From the NCBI RefSeq assembly GCF_014195485.1, contig NZ_JACIBU010000001.1:434001-498000 (forward strand): 64,000 nt of DNA. Direction: 5' to 3'. Below, piece by piece: positions 23,938 through 31,947 of the stretch. This DNA is from Modestobacter versicolor (lineage in GTDB: Bacteria; Actinomycetota; Actinomycetes; Mycobacteriales; Geodermatophilaceae). Numbering within the stretch: position 1 is the stretch's first letter; each line of letters begins with the position of its first letter. Made by a program: the position numbers and the translations under genes. The notes beneath the pieces are model-generated. The model was not told where the DNA came from, searched no databases, and was given only the letters and a program-made list of their open reading frames with translations.

Positions 23938-24612
23938 GTGACCTTCCAGCGAGCCCGGAGCGAAGAGCAGCGCGAGGTCAGACGTCGGGCGATCCTGAAC
24001 ACGGCGGCGGCCATGCTCGAGGAGATGCCGCTGGCTGACGTCAGCCTCAACGAGCTCAGCCGCCGCGTCGGCCTGGCCAAGTCGAACGTCCTGCGCTACT
24101 TCGACTCCCGCGAGGGCGTGCTGCTCGAGCTGATGCAGTCGGTGCTGCAGGACTGGCTCGACGGGCTGGCCGACGACCTCGCGACCGGGGTCGACGCGGG
24201 GCTGCCGCTGGTGGCTCGCGGCGAGCAGCTGTCCGCGGTCCTCGCCCGCTCCCTGGCCGCCAACCGCGTGCTGTGCGACCTGCTCGGGGCACAGGGCGGC
24301 GTCCTGGAGCACAACGTCACCGCCGAGGTCGTCGCACGCCACAAGCGCGCGGCCCTGAGCCAGCTCACCGCCGCGGCCGACCTCCTGCGCCGCCACGTGC
24401 CCGAACTGGGCGCCGCAGCCGAGACGTTCTGCTTCCAGACGATGGTCCTGGCCGGCGCCCTGGCGCCCTACAGCTCTCCACCGCCGGGCGTGCGCGCTGC
24501 CTACGAGGCCGACCCGGCGCTCGCCGTGCTCCACCGCGAACTGGAGGACTCCCTGCAGCTGGCGATCCGCACCATGCTCCTCGGTGCCGTCCCACGCAGC
24601 GGTTCGGCATGA
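23938..24612 (+). CDS. TetR-family transcriptional repressor
   Basis: A 224-residue repressor. The TetR helix-turn-helix is at about 15-60 (RRAILNTAAAMLEEMPLADV, then SLNELSRRVGLAKSNVLRYF), followed by an all-helical ligand domain in the style of YbjJ/YsiA-type or TetR_C_17 proteins (LLELMQSVLQDWLDGL, LCDLLGAQGGVLEHNV). The GTG start at 23938 gives the standard lead. It controls, by position, the divergent SDR-methyltransferase operon through three operators. Its stop overlaps the ATG of the downstream GNAT gene (ATGA), so that gene is under the same control. The inducer is unknown. Confidence 0.9.
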   Translation: MTFQRARSEEQREVRRRAILNTAAAMLEEMPLADVSLNELSRRVGLAKSNVLRYFDSREGVLLELMQSVLQDWLDGLADDLATGVDAGLPLVARGEQLSAVLARSLAANRVLCDLLGAQGGVLEHNVTAEVVARHKRAALSQLTAAADLLRRHVPELGAAAETFCFQTMVLAGALAPYSSPPPGVRAAYEADPALAVLHRELEDSLQLAIRTMLLGAVPRSGSA

Positions 24613-25388
24613 CGGACACCGCGAGCGGCCGGGGCCCGGGCAGCATGGTGTCCAGCGGGGATGCCGACGTCTCCTCCACCGTGCTCGACGACCCCGTGGG
24701 GGAGTCGCTGCGCGGCCACCACGCACACCTCGCCCGACGGGTCGGCGGAACAGCCGCGTACCTGCCCGAGGTCGCCACCTTCGCGGCTGTGCTGCTCGAG
24801 CCAACCCCGTCCGACTGGGCTGACCTGGCCGCGCTGCTCGGGCCCGGCGAGCTGGCCGACCTGTTCAGCGCGTCCGTGGAACCGCCGGCGGACTGGGCGC
24901 CCGTGTTCAGCCTGGAGGGCGTGCAGATGGTGGCCGACCCGCGGGCACCCGCCGGCGGGGTGCCGGTCGCTGCGGACGTCGTCGAACTGGGGCCAGCCGA
25001 CGTCGCGGACATGCTCGCCCTGACCGGCGTCACCCGTCCAGGACCGTTCTGGAGCAGGACCGACGAGCTCGGCACCTACTGGGGTGTCCGGGAGAACGGT
25101 GTGCTGGTCGCCATGGCCGGCGAACGGCTCCGGCCGCCCGGCTGGACGGAGATCAGCGCCGTGAGCACCGCGCCGCAGGCGCGCGGGCGGGGTCTGGCGT
25201 CGGCGCTCGTGCGGACTGCGATGCGGCACGTCGTGGACCGCGGCGAGCGACCGTTCCTGCACGTGGCCGCGGAGAACTCCGGTGCCATCGCTCTCTACGA
25301 ACGCCTCGGCTTCGAGGTGCGCCGACGGGTGCGCTTCCACGGACACCGGACGCCCGGCGGGACTCCGGAGGCGCTGGTGCGGCCGTGA
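24609..25388 (+). CDS. GNAT-family acetyltransferase (FR47-like)
   Basis: A 259-residue protein with an N-terminal half of uncertain function and a C-terminal acetyltransferase. The acetyl-CoA motif A is ISAVSTAPQARGRGLASALV (about 183-202) and motif B has NSGAIALYERLGFE (about 228-241), typical of FR47/RimI-like enzymes. The N-terminal half (about 25-150) has a helix-rich pattern (LRGHHAHLARRVGGTAAYLP) seen in proteins that acetylate small molecules. The ATG at 24609 overlaps the TetR stop by four bases, so both are co-translated. Substrate unknown. Confidence 0.85.
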   Translation: MTDTASGRGPGSMVSSGDADVSSTVLDDPVGESLRGHHAHLARRVGGTAAYLPEVATFAAVLLEPTPSDWADLAALLGPGELADLFSASVEPPADWAPVFSLEGVQMVADPRAPAGGVPVAADVVELGPADVADMLALTGVTRPGPFWSRTDELGTYWGVRENGVLVAMAGERLRPPGWTEISAVSTAPQARGRGLASALVRTAMRHVVDRGERPFLHVAAENSGAIALYERLGFEVRRRVRFHGHRTPGGTPEALVRP

Positions 25389-25548
25389 GCTGATCGGGGC
25401 CGCTCCCTGCCCGGGCGGTGGTCAGGACGAGCGGGCTCACGTGGTCGTCCCTGGCCGGTGCACGACGGCTCCGCTGCGCTCGCGATCGCCGTCCAGCATG
25501 ACCCGGTCGCGCCGATGACCGGACCTCTGCTCCGCAGGACGGCGGACG

Positions 25549-25869
25549 ATGGGACGACGTGCCGGGGTGGTCGAGGGGGGACGGACTGCCGGCACCTACC
25601 TCGTCGGCGTCTACGCCGCCTTCGTCGTCGCGCTGACGCTGCTTCCGCTGCTGTCGCCGGTCGACGTGGTCTGCGTCGGGTGGAGCCTCCGCCGCACGCA
25701 CTCCATGTTCTCCAGCGCCTTCCGCGTCGAGTTCGAGGTCCACGCCGTCCGCCGCCCGCGCGAGCGCGTGAGGAGTCGACCCGGGGGTGGGAAATGGCTC
25801 GATGGGTCGGGACGAGCGCTGCTACCTTCCCGTCGGCCGTGCCGGAGGACGAGGAGGTGGTACCCGTGA
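25549..25869 (+). pseudogene. Decayed copy of the VanZ-like gene
   Basis: From the ATG at 25549 the frame reads RRAGVVEGGRTAGTYLVGVY, then AAFVVALTLLPLLSPVDVVC and VGWSLRR. This lines up closely with residues about 29-70 of the VanZ-RDD protein at 6168 (YRRFGVVDRGRAAGAYLF and the following FVVALTLLPLPPPDDVVC). Downstream (about 25700-25770) the match is lost, and the rest of the frame to the stop looks unlike protein. The first helix is also missing. Only one of about five VanZ helices remains, so this is treated as a remnant, not a gene. Confidence 0.65.
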
Positions 25870-25961
25870 CCGCAGTGACGACATGGGTGCTCCCCTCCGG
25901 GGTCGCGGTCGGGCGGTAGGTCGTCCGGGAGCGCCGTTCCGCACTCCCGAAGGGCACGACC

Positions 25962-26693
25962 ATGCAGTTCGTCTCCGAACGGCGCCTCGACGACCACGTC
26001 GTCGAGCGCGCCTTCACCCTCGGCGAGGTCCCCGGCATCCTCTGGACGCCCGGGGACCCCGCCGACCCTGCGCCGCTGATCCTGCTCGGCCACCCCGGCG
26101 GGCTGCGCGCGATGTACCCCCGGCTGCTGGCCCGGGCACGGCACGCGCTGGCGGCGGGCTTCGCCGCGGCCACGATCGAGCTCCCCGGAGGCGGCGACCG
26201 GCCCCGGTCAGCCGCCGCCGAGGAGGCCCGCACCGACCTGCACCGGGCCCTGGCGGCCGGCGAGCCGGTGGACGACGGGACGGTCGACCGGCTCGTGCTC
26301 CCGTTGGTCGACCAAGCCGTCCCCGAGTGGCGGGCAGCGCTGGACGCCCTCCTCGCGGTGCCCGAGGTCGGGGGGCCGGTCGGGCTGGCGGGTGGGGTGA
26401 TCTCCATCGGCGTCCGGCTGGCGGTGGTCGAGCCGCGGATCAGGGCGGCCGTGCTCTTCGCCGGCAGCCACGTGCCGCGCAGCGTGCTGGAGGAGGCCCG
26501 GCAGGTCACCATCCCGCTGCACGTCCTGTTGCAGTGGGACGACGAGGGCAACGACCGGCAGGTGGCACTGGAGCTGTTCGACGCCTTCGGCTCCAGGGAG
26601 AAGACCCTGCACGCCAACACGGGCGGGCACACCGGCGTCCCGCACTTCGAGGGGGACGCCGCGAACTGGTTCTTCGCCCGGCACCTGCGGTGA
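25962..26693 (+). CDS. Alpha/beta hydrolase fold protein with altered nucleophile elbow
   Basis: A 243-residue protein of the dienelactone hydrolase/BAAT-like type (FTLGEVPGILWTPGDP, LILLGHPGGLRAMYP, IELPGGGDRPRS). Near residue 141, where relatives carry GxSxG (as GLSMG), the protein reads LAGGVISIGVRLAVVEPR; aligning on the conserved EPR places a glycine at the nucleophile. The later acid position is near LLQWDDEGNDR and the His near GGHTGVPHFE, so part of the triad remains. It may be a non-catalytic or unusual member. GAAGGG precedes the ATG at 25962. No obvious operon partner; the neighbouring DedA gene converges. Confidence 0.78.
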   Translation: MQFVSERRLDDHVVERAFTLGEVPGILWTPGDPADPAPLILLGHPGGLRAMYPRLLARARHALAAGFAAATIELPGGGDRPRSAAAEEARTDLHRALAAGEPVDDGTVDRLVLPLVDQAVPEWRAALDALLAVPEVGGPVGLAGGVISIGVRLAVVEPRIRAAVLFAGSHVPRSVLEEARQVTIPLHVLLQWDDEGNDRQVALELFDAFGSREKTLHANTGGHTGVPHFEGDAANWFFARHLR

Positions 26694-26759
26694 GAGCTGC
26701 GCCGGCGGCCGGGTCGAGCGTCGTCCGGGCTCTGACCGCCGGGCTGCCACGCACCGGCG

Positions 26760-27389
26760 TCAGGGGGCGGCCGTGGTCGGGACACCGCTGCCTCGCGGCC
26801 GGCGCCGGTGCACCTGACGCCAGACCTCAGCCATGGCGGCGATGACCAGGGCGGTGGTCATGCCGAGGAGGACGGCGGGAAGGGGGTCCTCGGCGAGGGC
26901 GCTGCCCCCCACGACGCCGATGACCGTGCAGTACCCCGCCCAGCTGGAGGCGGCGATGGCGTCCCACCCGGTGAACCTGGCGAGTGGGTGGCGCAGGGCG
27001 CCCATGGCCAGGGTCACCGCGGTGCGCCCGCCGGGTACGTAACGGGCGACGACGAGGGCCATGCCCCCGCGTCCGGCCAGCACCGAGCCGGCTCGTCGCA
27101 GAGTGCGGGCGCGCCGTCCAGCGGAGTCCCTCCCGGCGGTCCACCTGCTCGTCGTCCGTCCGACCAGGTACGAGAGGTGGTCGCCGAGCATGGCGCCGAC
27201 CGCAGCGGTGAGGACCACGAGCGGCACGCTGGTCGGACCGGATGCAGCGAGCACCGCGGCGGTGATCACCACCGTCTCGCTGGGCACCACGGGAGCCAGG
27301 GCGTCGGCGAGGGCCACGAGCACGATCACCAGGTACGCCCACGGTGAGGACATCAGGTCCATCGCGGTGTCCACCAGGCCGCCGATCAC
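26760..27389 (-). CDS. DedA-family membrane protein
   Basis: A 209-residue inner-membrane protein of the DedA/SNARE-associated (VTT) family; members flip phospholipids such as undecaprenyl phosphate or phosphatidylethanolamine. Marks of the family are the reentrant-helix acidic stretch (DALAPVVPSETVVITAAV), the GDHLSYLVGR segment and the arginine motif VVARYVPGGRTAVTLAMGA at about 110-128. Four or five hydrophobic helices follow the usual pattern. The GTG at 27389 overlaps the stop of the upstream STAS gene (GTGA), so the pair is coupled. It is the last gene of a four-gene minus-strand operon that begins with an MMPL exporter. Confidence 0.87.
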   Translation of the reverse strand: MIGGLVDTAMDLMSSPWAYLVIVLVALADALAPVVPSETVVITAAVLAASGPTSVPLVVLTAAVGAMLGDHLSYLVGRTTSRWTAGRDSAGRRARTLRRAGSVLAGRGGMALVVARYVPGGRTAVTLAMGALRHPLARFTGWDAIAASSWAGYCTVIGVVGGSALAEDPLPAVLLGMTTALVIAAMAEVWRQVHRRRPRGSGVPTTAAP

Positions 27390-27757
27390 CGTGCCGCCGC
27401 CGCGGGCGCCGGGGGCTCGGCGGCCAGCAACCGAGCGTCGGGCAGGGCGAGCAGCCGCAGCATGGTCGCGGGAGCCACCGTCAGGTGCAGGCGTCGGCCG
27501 TCCGCCGCCAGGCGCTGCTGGGCTGACCGCAGCGGGACCAGCCCGGTGTCGTCGACCGACTGCAGGTCGCTCAGGTCGACCCACAGCCCGCGGTCGTCCT
27601 CGATCGACCCGGTGCCGCGGCCGGCTCCGGCCGACAGCAGGCGGGTGGCGGTGCGCAGCACCTGATCGAGCACCGGTGCGGTCGTGACGTCGAGCTCCCC
27701 GGCCACCCGCACGAGCAGGGCCTGGGGATACCGGACGAGCTGGGCGGACATGTGCAT
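27386..27757 (-). CDS. STAS-domain protein (anti-anti-sigma type) lacking the usual phospho-serine
   Basis: A 123-residue single STAS domain like SpoIIAA/RsbV, which normally binds an anti-sigma kinase and frees a sigma factor. Seen: QALLVRVAGELDVTTAPVLD (strand and helix), WVDLSDLQSVDDTGLVPLRS (phosphorylation loop) and LHLTVAPATMLRLLAL. In relatives the loop is DSSGL or DSTGL with the first serine phosphorylated; here it is DDTGL, an aspartate at that place. This might lock the protein in a phosphorylated-like state. The ATG at 27757 has GGGAG five bases before it. A 30-residue insert (LLSAGAGRGTGSIEDDRG) is also unusual. Coupled to DedA downstream. Confidence 0.8.
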   Translation of the reverse strand: MHMSAQLVRYPQALLVRVAGELDVTTAPVLDQVLRTATRLLSAGAGRGTGSIEDDRGLWVDLSDLQSVDDTGLVPLRSAQQRLAADGRRLHLTVAPATMLRLLALPDARLLAAEPPAPAAAAR

Positions 27758-27867
27758 GAGGACTCCCGGTGCAGGGGGACGCCGGTGCGACCCGGCGCGG
27801 GGGAGGAGGTCGAGTGGTTGCCGGCAGTGCGGGACCAGGGGACAGGTGCCGCACTGCCGGCGTCCGG

Positions 27868-28434
27868 TCATCCGCTGGTGGAGCCCGGCGGTCGCCCCGG
27901 GTCGTGGGGTGGGTGGACGCCGAACTCCTGGCACTGGAGGGCTGCCAGCTGCGCAGCGGCACCGGGCTCCCCGCGCCGCCAGCGGGCGACCGGGTCGGGA
28001 CCGAGGCGGGCCAGGCGGTGCAGCGGCAGGGTCGTCGCCGCGCGCAGCGCCAGTGCGTCGACGTCCCGGTGCAGGGCGAGGACCGCGCCCGCCTCACGGG
28101 CGTGGTGCACCCGGCGCGGCACCCACCGGGCAGCGACCCAGCCCATCAGGACCACGGCGACGACCAGCCCGAGGACCAACGACGCCCGGCCGACCGCGTC
28201 GTGCGCCTTCGTGCCCGCCGCTGCCAGCCGCTCGCCGGCGTCCCCGACGGGGCCGGGACCGTCGGCGAGCAGGTCGCCGGCGCTCCGCAGGCGCTCGGTC
28301 GGCTCCTGGACCTGGCGCAGCACGCTGCTCGTCGCCACGGCGACCCGGGTGCTCGTCAGGCACCAGAGCACGACCACCACGTCGGTGACCACCTGGCGGG
28401 CCCGCATGGCCGGGGCGTCCGCGTACCACTTCAC
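27868..28434 (-). CDS. Membrane protein of unknown function
   Basis: A 188-residue protein without a recognised family. Two hydrophobic segments are clear: about residues 15-35 (VVTDVVVVLWCLTSTRVAVA) and about 82-103 (ASLVLGLVVAVVLMGWVAAR). Between them is an amphipathic stretch (VLRQVQEPTERLRSAGDLLA) that could be a coiled coil outside the membrane; the cytosolic tail is rich in Arg and Ala (VHHAREAGAVLALHRDVDAL). The GTG at 28434 overlaps the stop of the MMPL gene (GTGA), so it is co-translated with that exporter. Similar small proteins are common in actinobacteria as conserved membrane proteins. Confidence 0.78.
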   Translation of the reverse strand: MKWYADAPAMRARQVVTDVVVVLWCLTSTRVAVATSSVLRQVQEPTERLRSAGDLLADGPGPVGDAGERLAAAGTKAHDAVGRASLVLGLVVAVVLMGWVAARWVPRRVHHAREAGAVLALHRDVDALALRAATTLPLHRLARLGPDPVARWRRGEPGAAAQLAALQCQEFGVHPPHDPGRPPGSTSG

Positions 28435-30695
28435 CCGCGTGCCTGGTCACGGCTGCCGCCGCCGGTCTCCGGCGACGTCTCGGCCGTCGCGGAACCGGCG
28501 GCCGCCAGCACGGCCTCCCGGGGAGGCTGTTCCGAGGAGGGTCCGGCGTCCATCGCTGCGCCGTCCAGGTCCACCTCCGGCAGCGCCCGGTCCAGCCAGC
28601 GGGGCAGGTACCAGGCGCGCCGGCCCATGAGGAGCATCAGGGCCGGGATGAGCGTCATCCGGACGACGAAGGCGTCGATGAGCACGCCGAGGGCGAAGGC
28701 GAAGCCGACCGACTTGATGATGGGGTCGTCCGGGATCATGAACCCGGAGAAGACGGCGGTCATGATCAGTGCGGCGGCCGTCACGACGCGGGCGCCGTGC
28801 CGGAACCCGTCGCGGACGGCGTCGACGGGCGTGGCTCCGCGCCGGACCTCCTCGCGCATGCGGGAGACCAGGAAGATCTGGTAGTCCATGGCCAGCCCGA
28901 AGAGGACGCCGATCATGACCACCGGCAGGATGCTCGCCAGCGGTCCGGTCTGGTCGACGCCCAGCAGGCCGGCGGCGTGCCCGTTCTGGAACACCGACAC
29001 GACCGCGCCGAAGGTGGCCGCGATCGTGAGGAGGAACCCCGCGAGGGCGGTCAGCGGGACCAGGACGGAGCGGAAGGCCAGCAGCAGGACCAGCAGCGCC
29101 AGGCCGACGATCACGGCGAGGTAGGGGATCAGCGCGTCCGCCATCTTCTGCGAGGCGTCGATCTCCACGGCGGTCTGCCCGGTGACCAGGACCTCGGTCC
29201 CCGTTGCCGACTCGATCCCACCGGCTGCGTCGCGGATGCTGCGGACGAGGTCCGTGGTGGCCGGGTCGGTCGGCCCGGTCGTCGGGACGACCTGGATGAG
29301 AGCCAGGTCCCCCTCGGGGTTGAGCTGGGGCGGGGAGACCGCAGCGACCCCGTCGACCCGGCCGAGCTGGGTCGCCACCTCAGCAGCTGCCGCCTCACCG
29401 CCGACACCGGTCGGGAGGACGGTGGCCACCGTGAGGGGACCGTTGAAGCCGGGACCGAAGCCCTCGCTGAGCAGGTCGTAGGCCTGGCGCTGGGTGCTCT
29501 CCGGGGACAGCGCGGCGTCCCCGGGCAGGGCCAGCTCCATGTCCAGCGCGGGGACCGCCAGCGCGCCGAGGGCGACCACCGGGATGACGATCGCGACGAT
29601 GCGGCGCTTCACGACCAGCCCGATCCAGCGCGCTCCCAGGGTGGGGCGCGCTGCGGCGGCCGCGCTGTCGGTCTCCAGGAAGACCTTGCCGCGGACGGCG
29701 CGGCGGCCCATGACGGCCATCAGGGCGGGCACCAGCGTGAGGTTCACCGCGACGGCGACGGCGACGGTGAAGGCGGTGGCCAGGCCCATCTGCTGCAGCA
29801 GCGGGATGCCGGTCACGAGCAGCGCGACGAGGGCGATGACGACCGTCGTGCCGGCGAACACGACCGCCGACCCGGCGGTGGCCACGGCCTTGGCGATCGA
29901 CGGGCCGATGTCCATGCCCGCCCGCACCTGCGCGCGGTGCCGGGTGAGCACGAGCAGCGCGTAGTCGATGCCCACGGCCAGGCCGAGCATGAGGGTCAGC
30001 GTGGTGGTGTTGCTGTCCAGGTCGGTGAACGCGGTGGCGGCGAGGGCGCCCATGATGCCGACGGCCACGCCCAGCGCGGCGGTGAGCAGGGGCAGGCCGG
30101 CCGCGATGACCGAGCCGAAGGTGATGGTCAGCACGAGCGCTGCCACGACGATGCCCAGGACCTCCCCGATCGGGGCCTCCGCGGGTGCGGCGGCTGCATC
30201 GCCGCCCACCTCGACCCGGAGCCCGGCGTCCTGGGCCGGCTGCACGGCGGCCGCGACCCCGTCGGTCTGCTCCGTGGCGATCTCCCCGGCCGGGATGGCG
30301 AAGTCGACGTCCGCGTACGCGGTCGCGCCGTCGGTCGACACGGCCTCGGAGGTGTAGGGATCGCTGACCTCGGCGACGCCGGGCACCTGACCGATGGCGC
30401 CGATGGCCTGTTCGACGGCGGACCGACCGGCACCGGAGCCGAGCGACTGCCCCTCCGGTGCGGCGAAGACCACCCGACCGGACGCGGCGTCGGCGTCCGC
30501 GCCGGGGGTGCGGGCCTCGATCAGCTCGATGGCGTCCTGCGACTCGGTGCCCGGGACGCTGAACCCGTCGGAGAACGGCTTGGAGATGCCGATGGCGCCG
30601 GCGCTGAGCGCGACGATGCCGATCAGCCACGAGATGATCACGAGTCGTCGGTGTCGTACCGAGAACGACCCCAGTCGGTGCAGCAGGTGTGCCAT
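28431..30695 (-). CDS. MMPL-family RND-type exporter
   Basis: A 754-residue transporter of the MmpL group. The order is the standard one: first helix (HRRLVIISWLIGIVALSAGA), a periplasmic loop (about 40-175), a helix bundle with TLMLGLAVGIDYALLVLTRHR carrying the Asp-Tyr pair of the proton relay, a second loop, and a second bundle with IGVLFGLAMDYQIFLVSRMRE. Both halves end before a polar tail (DGAAMDAGPSSEQPPREAVL). It probably exports lipids or hydrophobic toxins. The ATG at 30695 has AAGGGG upstream. It heads the operon MMPL, small membrane protein, STAS, DedA, and faces an ABC exporter across 328 bases. A second MMPL gene is at 56653. Confidence 0.92.
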   Translation of the reverse strand: MAHLLHRLGSFSVRHRRLVIISWLIGIVALSAGAIGISKPFSDGFSVPGTESQDAIELIEARTPGADADAASGRVVFAAPEGQSLGSGAGRSAVEQAIGAIGQVPGVAEVSDPYTSEAVSTDGATAYADVDFAIPAGEIATEQTDGVAAAVQPAQDAGLRVEVGGDAAAAPAEAPIGEVLGIVVAALVLTITFGSVIAAGLPLLTAALGVAVGIMGALAATAFTDLDSNTTTLTLMLGLAVGIDYALLVLTRHRAQVRAGMDIGPSIAKAVATAGSAVVFAGTTVVIALVALLVTGIPLLQQMGLATAFTVAVAVAVNLTLVPALMAVMGRRAVRGKVFLETDSAAAAARPTLGARWIGLVVKRRIVAIVIPVVALGALAVPALDMELALPGDAALSPESTQRQAYDLLSEGFGPGFNGPLTVATVLPTGVGGEAAAAEVATQLGRVDGVAAVSPPQLNPEGDLALIQVVPTTGPTDPATTDLVRSIRDAAGGIESATGTEVLVTGQTAVEIDASQKMADALIPYLAVIVGLALLVLLLAFRSVLVPLTALAGFLLTIAATFGAVVSVFQNGHAAGLLGVDQTGPLASILPVVMIGVLFGLAMDYQIFLVSRMREEVRRGATPVDAVRDGFRHGARVVTAAALIMTAVFSGFMIPDDPIIKSVGFAFALGVLIDAFVVRMTLIPALMLLMGRRAWYLPRWLDRALPEVDLDGAAMDAGPSSEQPPREAVLAAAGSATAETSPETGGGSRDQARG

Positions 30696-31023
30696 GTCGG
30701 TGCCCCTTGGTCGTGGAGCGGTGCCGGTGTGCTGGTCGCGTCCGGCTCCCGCGTGCGCAGCTCGACACTCACGCCACCGCATGGGCTGTTCATCGACGTC
30801 TCTGAGCGCCACGTGGGAACGGCGACCCCGTGCCCGCGGCGACGGCCCCGCTGCGGCCGGGATCCCGACGCCGGCGGCACGCATGCCCCGCCGTCCGGGG
30901 GAGGGCCGCGCCGTTCTCCCATGGAACTCCCATGTCCGTGCACCCGACGCCCATCCGGGCACGCGACCGTTGGTGGTGCACGCGGTCCTCGCGTGCACAG
31001 GGCGCACCGGACCGGGAGCAGCG
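30696..31023. other. Divergent control region between MMPL and ABC exporter genes
   Basis: This 328-base gap has no recognisable gene on either strand. It must hold promoters for both transporter operons. The clearest element is the perfect inverted repeat at 30976-30998 close to the ABC start; a weaker repeated motif, CTCCCATG, occurs twice near 30920-30935 as a short direct repeat. Confidence 0.5.
30976..30998. promoter_or_regulatory. Perfect inverted repeat before the ABC exporter
   Basis: GTGCACGCG (30976-30984) and CGCGTGCAC (30990-30998) are exact reverse complements around five bases, ending 25 bases before the ATPase ATG at 31024. The position suits a repressor operator at or after the transcription start. 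No TetR/PadR-type gene adjoins, so the binding protein is unknown; it could also form an mRNA hairpin in the leader. Confidence 0.6.
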
Positions 31024-31947
31024 ATGATCGACGTGGACGAGCTCACCAAGGAGTACGGCGACGTCCTCGCCGTGGACCACCTGAGCTTCACCGTCCCCTC
31101 GGGGCAGGTGACCGGTTTCCTCGGTCCCAACGGCTCGGGCAAGTCCACGACGATGCGCTTGATCCTCGGGCTGGACGCGGCCACCTCGGGGACCGCCACC
31201 GTCGACGGGCGGCCGTACGTCGCCCAGCCGATGCCGTTGCGGTCGGTGGGGGCGCTGCTCGACCCGGGTGCGGTGCTGCCCAGCCGCCGGGCCCACCACC
31301 ACCTGCTGGCGCTGGCCGCGGGGAACGGGATCCCGCAGGGCCGCGTGGCGGAGGTGCTGGCCGAGGTCGGGCTGGAGTCGGTGGGCCGACGCCGGACGGG
31401 CACCTTCTCGCTGGGGATGCGGCAGCGGCTCGGGATCGCCGCGGCGCTGCTGGGCGACCCGCCGGTGCTCATCTTCGACGAGCCGCTCAACGGGCTGGAC
31501 CCCGAGGGCATCGTCTGGATCCGATCGCTCATGCGCCGGATGGCCGCCGAGGGGCGCACCGTGCTCATGTCGAGCCACCTGATGAGCGAGATGGAGCTGA
31601 CCGCCGACCACCTCATCGTCATCGGACGCGGCAGGCTGATCGCCGACACCTCGATGGCGGAGTTCATCGCTGCGCACTCCGACCGCCAGGTCGTGGTCCG
31701 CAGCCCGCAGGTCGAGGCGCTGCGCCGGCTGCTGGCCGACCGGGCGGGCGTGCGCACCGACGACGTCGACGGCGTTCCCGGCCTCCTGGTGACGGGCCTG
31801 GAGGCGGCGGAGATCGGTGCGCTGGCCGCAGCCGCCGGCCTGGAACTGCACGAGCTCACACCCCGCCAGCCCTCGCTGGAGCAGGCGTTCGTGGACATGA
31901 CCCGGGAAGCGCAGGAGTACCGGTCGGACAAGGGGAGCACCCGATGA
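31024..31947 (+). CDS. ABC transporter ATP-binding protein
   Basis: A 307-residue ATPase of the drug/bacteriocin exporter group (CcmA/DrrA-like). Walker A is GPNGSGKST at about residues 36-44, the signature is SLGMRQRL, Walker B is VLIFDEPLNGLDPEG and the switch His is in MSSHLMSEM. The C-terminal 80 residues (VVVRSPQVEALRRLLADRAG onward) form the extra domain typical of single-ABC exporters. It powers the permease encoded next, whose ATG overlaps its stop (ATGA). GGGAG lies about six bases before the ATG. The likely role is self-resistance or envelope-stress export; the two-component pair downstream may control it. Confidence 0.92.
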   Translation: MIDVDELTKEYGDVLAVDHLSFTVPSGQVTGFLGPNGSGKSTTMRLILGLDAATSGTATVDGRPYVAQPMPLRSVGALLDPGAVLPSRRAHHHLLALAAGNGIPQGRVAEVLAEVGLESVGRRRTGTFSLGMRQRLGIAAALLGDPPVLIFDEPLNGLDPEGIVWIRSLMRRMAAEGRTVLMSSHLMSEMELTADHLIVIGRGRLIADTSMAEFIAAHSDRQVVVRSPQVEALRRLLADRAGVRTDDVDGVPGLLVTGLEAAEIGALAAAAGLELHELTPRQPSLEQAFVDMTREAQEYRSDKGSTR

